NCBI GenBank assembly: GCA_003523945.1 | Contig: DOFS01000470.1 | Coordinates: 1 to 7,802 of the forward strand | Length of the DNA: 7,802 bases | DNA from: Nitrospiraceae bacterium | GTDB lineage: Bacteria; Nitrospirota; Nitrospiria; Nitrospirales; UBA8639 | Direction of reading: 5' to 3' | Shown: piece by piece, positions 6,314-7,802 of the stretch | Position numbering within the stretch: position 1 is the first letter of the stretch | How the letters are laid out: the number at the start of each line of letters is the position of its first letter | Notes under the pieces: model-generated | Databases searched by the model: none | Seen by the model: only the letters and a program-made list of their open reading frames with translations | Told to the model about the DNA's origin: nothing | Made by a program: the position numbers and the translations under genes

Positions 6314-6766
6314 GTGCCCATTTATGAATATCAATGCACCGGTAGCGGTGAGCGATTTGAAATTCAACAGAAAATGTCAGATCCTCCCATTAAAACCTGC
6401 GATCAATTGTCCTGTACTTGCGGCAAAGCCGAACCCGTCACAAAAGTCATCTCAGCGCCGGCCATCATGTTCAAGGGATCGGGATGGTATGTCACTGACT
6501 ACTCGGACAAACTTAAAGAGCCCGCTAACAAATCGGAGAACAAAGGGAAACCGGCTGAAACCAGTGCGGCTGAATCCAAAACCGACGGCAAGACCGGTTC
6601 CACCACCTCTGATAATGGATCTAGCTCAACAACCTCAACATCCGCACCCTCGACATCTTCGTCTGGGTCTTCGGGATCCGGTTCGGCTTCAGCAACAGGG
6701 ACATCTTCCAGTTCCCCTGCTTCCTCCGGATCCGGGTCTTCCTCTTCGTCCAGCGGCAAATCCTAA
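6314..6766 (+). CDS. FmdB-family zinc ribbon protein with altered Cys pattern and Ser-rich tail
   Basis: FmdB-family proteins are small putative regulators named after a gene near formamidase and amidase operons; their molecular role is mostly unproven. The 150-residue product starts MPIYEYQC (GTG start), continues with FEIQQKMSDPPIKTC (15-29) and then KVISAPAIMFKGSGWYVTDYS (44-64), which is close to family consensus. Normally the first knuckle is Cys-x-x-Cys; here Cys8 is followed by Ser11 (codon AGC, one base from TGC). The second knuckle has three cysteines, Cys29, Cys34 and Cys36, so four Cys remain in total. Residues 95-150 are low complexity: 28 of the last 50 residues are Ser, the rest mainly Gly, Thr, Ala and Pro. 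Ser-rich tails are known in this family and are probably disordered. It has its own promoter candidate and ribosome site. Confidence 0.9.
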   Translation: MPIYEYQCTGSGERFEIQQKMSDPPIKTCDQLSCTCGKAEPVTKVISAPAIMFKGSGWYVTDYSDKLKEPANKSENKGKPAETSAAESKTDGKTGSTTSDNGSSSTTSTSAPSTSSSGSSGSGSASATGTSSSSPASSGSGSSSSSSGKS

Positions 6767-6772
6767 TATTTC

Positions 6773-6802
6773 ACGCAGATATACCGGCCGGGGCACCTGC
6801 GT
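6773..6802. repeat. Inverted repeat 6 nt after the FmdB-family stop codon
   Basis: ACGCAG (6773-6778) and CTGCGT (6797-6802) are perfect 6-nt arms around an 18-nt G+C-rich loop containing the palindrome CCGGCCGG. No T-run follows, so a rho-independent terminator is not supported. It may stabilise the 3' end of the message. Confidence 0.35.
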
Positions 6803-7038
6803 CATAATTCGGAAGGCGATCGAAATTATTTCACCAGCAGAACCCGGCCAATGTTTCCCATCTGAACATAAAGACCATCAAGAATTTGATCCTTATCTGT
6901 AAAATTCATTCGCAAATGACCATAGGCCGGGACACGACTTTACTCATGAGGAGGCAAGCGTTTTTCCCTTCAGTGACAAAAAATTCTTGAAGTGCTTCGT
7001 TCACCCAATACTGCCGACCAGCAGGGGAATTGCCACTC

Positions 7039-7067
7039 TTGACAGCTCCGCCTACCGTCGTTACTCT
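7039..7067 (+). promoter_or_regulatory. Candidate sigma70-like promoter of ompH
   Basis: A perfect TTGACA (7039-7044) is followed after 17 nt by TACTCT (7062-7067), which keeps the three most conserved -10 positions (T1, A2, T6). Predicted transcription start is near 7074, giving a leader of about 75 nt. The weak -10 could mean activation by another factor; an envelope-stress sigma factor cannot be excluded. Confidence 0.45.
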
Positions 7068-7091
7068 CATCAGGTTTACCAGTAATTCCTG

Positions 7092-7120
7092 CCTCTTCGG
7101 CCACTCTGGTCGAACGGAGG
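7092..7120 (+). other. Hairpin in the predicted 5' leader of ompH
   Basis: TTCGGCC (7096-7102) pairs with GGTCGAA (7108-7114) through six Watson-Crick pairs and one G-U pair around the loop ACTCT. CCTC (7092-7095) then pairs with GAGG (7117-7120) across a 2-nt CG bulge. The stem ends 29 nt before the ATG and leaves the ribosome site at 7137-7143 free, so it more likely affects mRNA stability than directly blocking translation. Confidence 0.45.
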
Positions 7121-7149
7121 ACCATCCTTTAAACGCTAGAGGGAAAAGC

Positions 7150-7734
7150 ATGAAGAAGATGTGTGTGAATGGTTTGACAAAAATTATTGGGATCCTGTTC
7201 ATCACCGGCATCTGTACTTTGGGTGTGGCATTGCAAGAGCATGCCCTTGCGGCCGGAAAAGATTCCTTTCGCGTGGGTATTCTTGATCCTCAGGTCGTGA
7301 TTGAAAAGTCGAAGGCAGGAAGCCGCGCTCTGGCGGCATTAAAAGAACATGCCCAAGCCAGAGAAACCGTAATGAAAAATGATCAAAAAGAATTAGAGAG
7401 CCTTCAGGAGGAACTGAAGACCGAAGGGTCCAAGGACTCCAACCTGAGCGAGGAGGAGCAAAAACGCAAACAAGAACGGTTTGCCCAAAAATTTCAAGCT
7501 TGGCAAAAACAAGGTCAAGATTTCCAGAATGAACTCGCACAAAAACAAAAAGATCTGGTTCAAGAATATATGAAAAAAATCGAAGAAGCCACGAGTGCCG
7601 TAGCTGCCCGTCATGGCTTTGATGTCGTTATTGATAAAGGAAGCGAAAACACGCTCAAGATTGTGCTATTCAGCAGAGATGGATTAGATCTTACAAATGA
7701 AGTCGTGAAGGAATTTGACCGTCGCTTCAAATAA
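7150..7734 (+). CDS. ompH: OmpH/Skp family periplasmic chaperone
   Basis: Skp/OmpH trimers bind unfolded outer-membrane proteins after Sec export and carry them through the periplasm. The frame is open upstream to at least 7030, but ATG 7150 has GAGGG 6 nt before it and gives a proper signal peptide: basic MKKMCVNGLTK, hydrophobic residues 12-28, and an Ala-x-Ala site at 32-34 (HALA before AGKDS). The mature part, about 160 residues, matches Skp length. It begins with the family strand FRVGILDPQVVIEKSKAGSR, continues through a long Lys/Glu/Gln-rich coiled coil (about residues 60-150) and closes with the second part of the body domain (FDVVIDKG, then IVLFSRDGLDLTNEVVKEF). There is no lipobox despite Cys22. 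bamA or lpxD neighbours, common for this gene, are absent here; it appears to be a single-gene unit ending at the terminator. Confidence 0.92.
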   Translation: MKKMCVNGLTKIIGILFITGICTLGVALQEHALAAGKDSFRVGILDPQVVIEKSKAGSRALAALKEHAQARETVMKNDQKELESLQEELKTEGSKDSNLSEEEQKRKQERFAQKFQAWQKQGQDFQNELAQKQKDLVQEYMKKIEEATSAVAARHGFDVVIDKGSENTLKIVLFSRDGLDLTNEVVKEFDRRFK

Positions 7735-7765
7735 CCACGGATTGATAGCAGGCTGTTCCACCTTT

Positions 7766-7802
7766 TCCCCTGTGAGTTTGACTCACAGGGGATTTTTGTT
7801 TT
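7766..7802 (+). terminator. Strong rho-independent terminator after ompH
   Basis: CCCCTGTGAGT (7767-7777) and ACTCACAGGGG (7781-7791) form a perfect 11-bp stem with loop TTG, extended by a T7766-A7792 pair. It is followed by TTTTT, G, TTTT to the window end. It lies 31 nt after the ompH stop and has a T-run only on the plus-strand side, so it ends rightward transcription. Confidence 0.95.

Larger units (their letters stand above)
6767..7149. other. Intergenic region between the FmdB-family gene and ompH (383 bp)
   Basis: No gene is confidently called here. From left to right it holds an inverted repeat just after the FmdB stop (6773-6802); two short minus-strand reading frames with protein-like composition joined by an ATGA overlap (54 codons from an ATG at 7070 to a stop at 6906, then 27 codons from 6909 to 6826); a consensus -35 at 7039; and a hairpin in the predicted ompH leader (7092-7120). 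The minus-strand frames lack good ribosome sites, cross the ompH promoter, and match no family I recognise. They could be a decayed gene or chance. I see no tRNA or known riboswitch motif. Confidence 0.6.

Noticed and set aside
6499..6759. Strongly acidic 86-codon minus-strand frame (Glu/Asp/Pro/Val rich)
   Set aside because: It is the mirror image of the Ser-rich FmdB tail: Ser and Gly codons read backwards give acidic and Pro/Val residues.
6324..6902. 192-codon plus-strand frame overlapping the FmdB-family gene
   Set aside because: It is out of frame with a clear FmdB domain that has a strong ribosome site. Its Pro/Arg/Gln-rich composition comes from reading the Ser-rich DNA in another frame.
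7030..7149. N-terminal extension of ompH
   Set aside because: It would place 40 non-signal residues before a good signal peptide and would include the predicted promoter and leader. The ribosome site supports 7150.
7201..7217. Possible lipoprotein signal (Cys22 of OmpH)
   Set aside because: The residues before the Cys (ITGIC) do not fit the lipobox, and an Ala-x-Ala signal peptidase I site follows at residues 32-34.
1..7802. Mobile elements, CRISPR arrays, tRNA/rRNA genes or phage and defence genes
   Set aside because: No transposase, integrase, spaced direct-repeat array, cloverleaf or defence-type domain was seen in either strand. The gene content is core metabolism and translation.

Overview
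The window reads as an ordinary chromosomal housekeeping stretch of a Gram-negative (diderm) bacterium. The gene content (GatCA for the tRNA amidotransferase, PanD, a class Ib aspartate aminotransferase, an FmdB-type zinc ribbon with a Ser-rich tail and an OmpH/Skp periplasmic chaperone) and the protein style fit Nitrospirota, Nitrospira-like. That assignment is an inference from family resemblance, not a search result.

Layout. Everything left of about 3.8 kb is on the minus strand and reads outward to the left edge: radC (3785-3039), then gatC, panD and gatA (2862-596), then a DUF948 membrane protein and a YtxH-like membrane protein that overlaps it by 11 nt and runs off the left edge. Everything right of 3.9 kb is on the plus strand: rsmD, coaD and a class I aminotransferase (3900-6171), joined by two ATGA overlaps and probably translationally coupled. 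Next come a separately expressed FmdB-family gene (GTG start, 6314-6766) and ompH (7150-7734), which is closed by a strong rho-independent terminator at the right edge. The 114-bp gap between radC and rsmD is a divergent promoter region. The 383-bp gap before ompH holds a promoter, a structured leader and possible antisense coding remnants.

How the genes fit together. GatA and GatC are two of the three GatCAB subunits that make Gln-tRNA (and often Asn-tRNA) by transamidation; gatB is not in the window. PanD makes beta-alanine and CoaD performs the penultimate step of CoA synthesis, so two CoA-pathway genes lie on opposite arms of the divergent cluster. RsmD modifies 16S rRNA. The aminotransferase interconverts aspartate and glutamate pools and may also transaminate prephenate. 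OmpH would escort outer-membrane proteins through the periplasm.

I found no convincing new system. The points most worth a second look are the FmdB protein whose first zinc knuckle has Ser in place of its second Cys, with extra Cys in the second knuckle; panD embedded between gatC and gatA with a perfect palindrome in front of it; the very short predicted leaders of radC and rsmD; and coding-like minus-strand sequence upstream of ompH.
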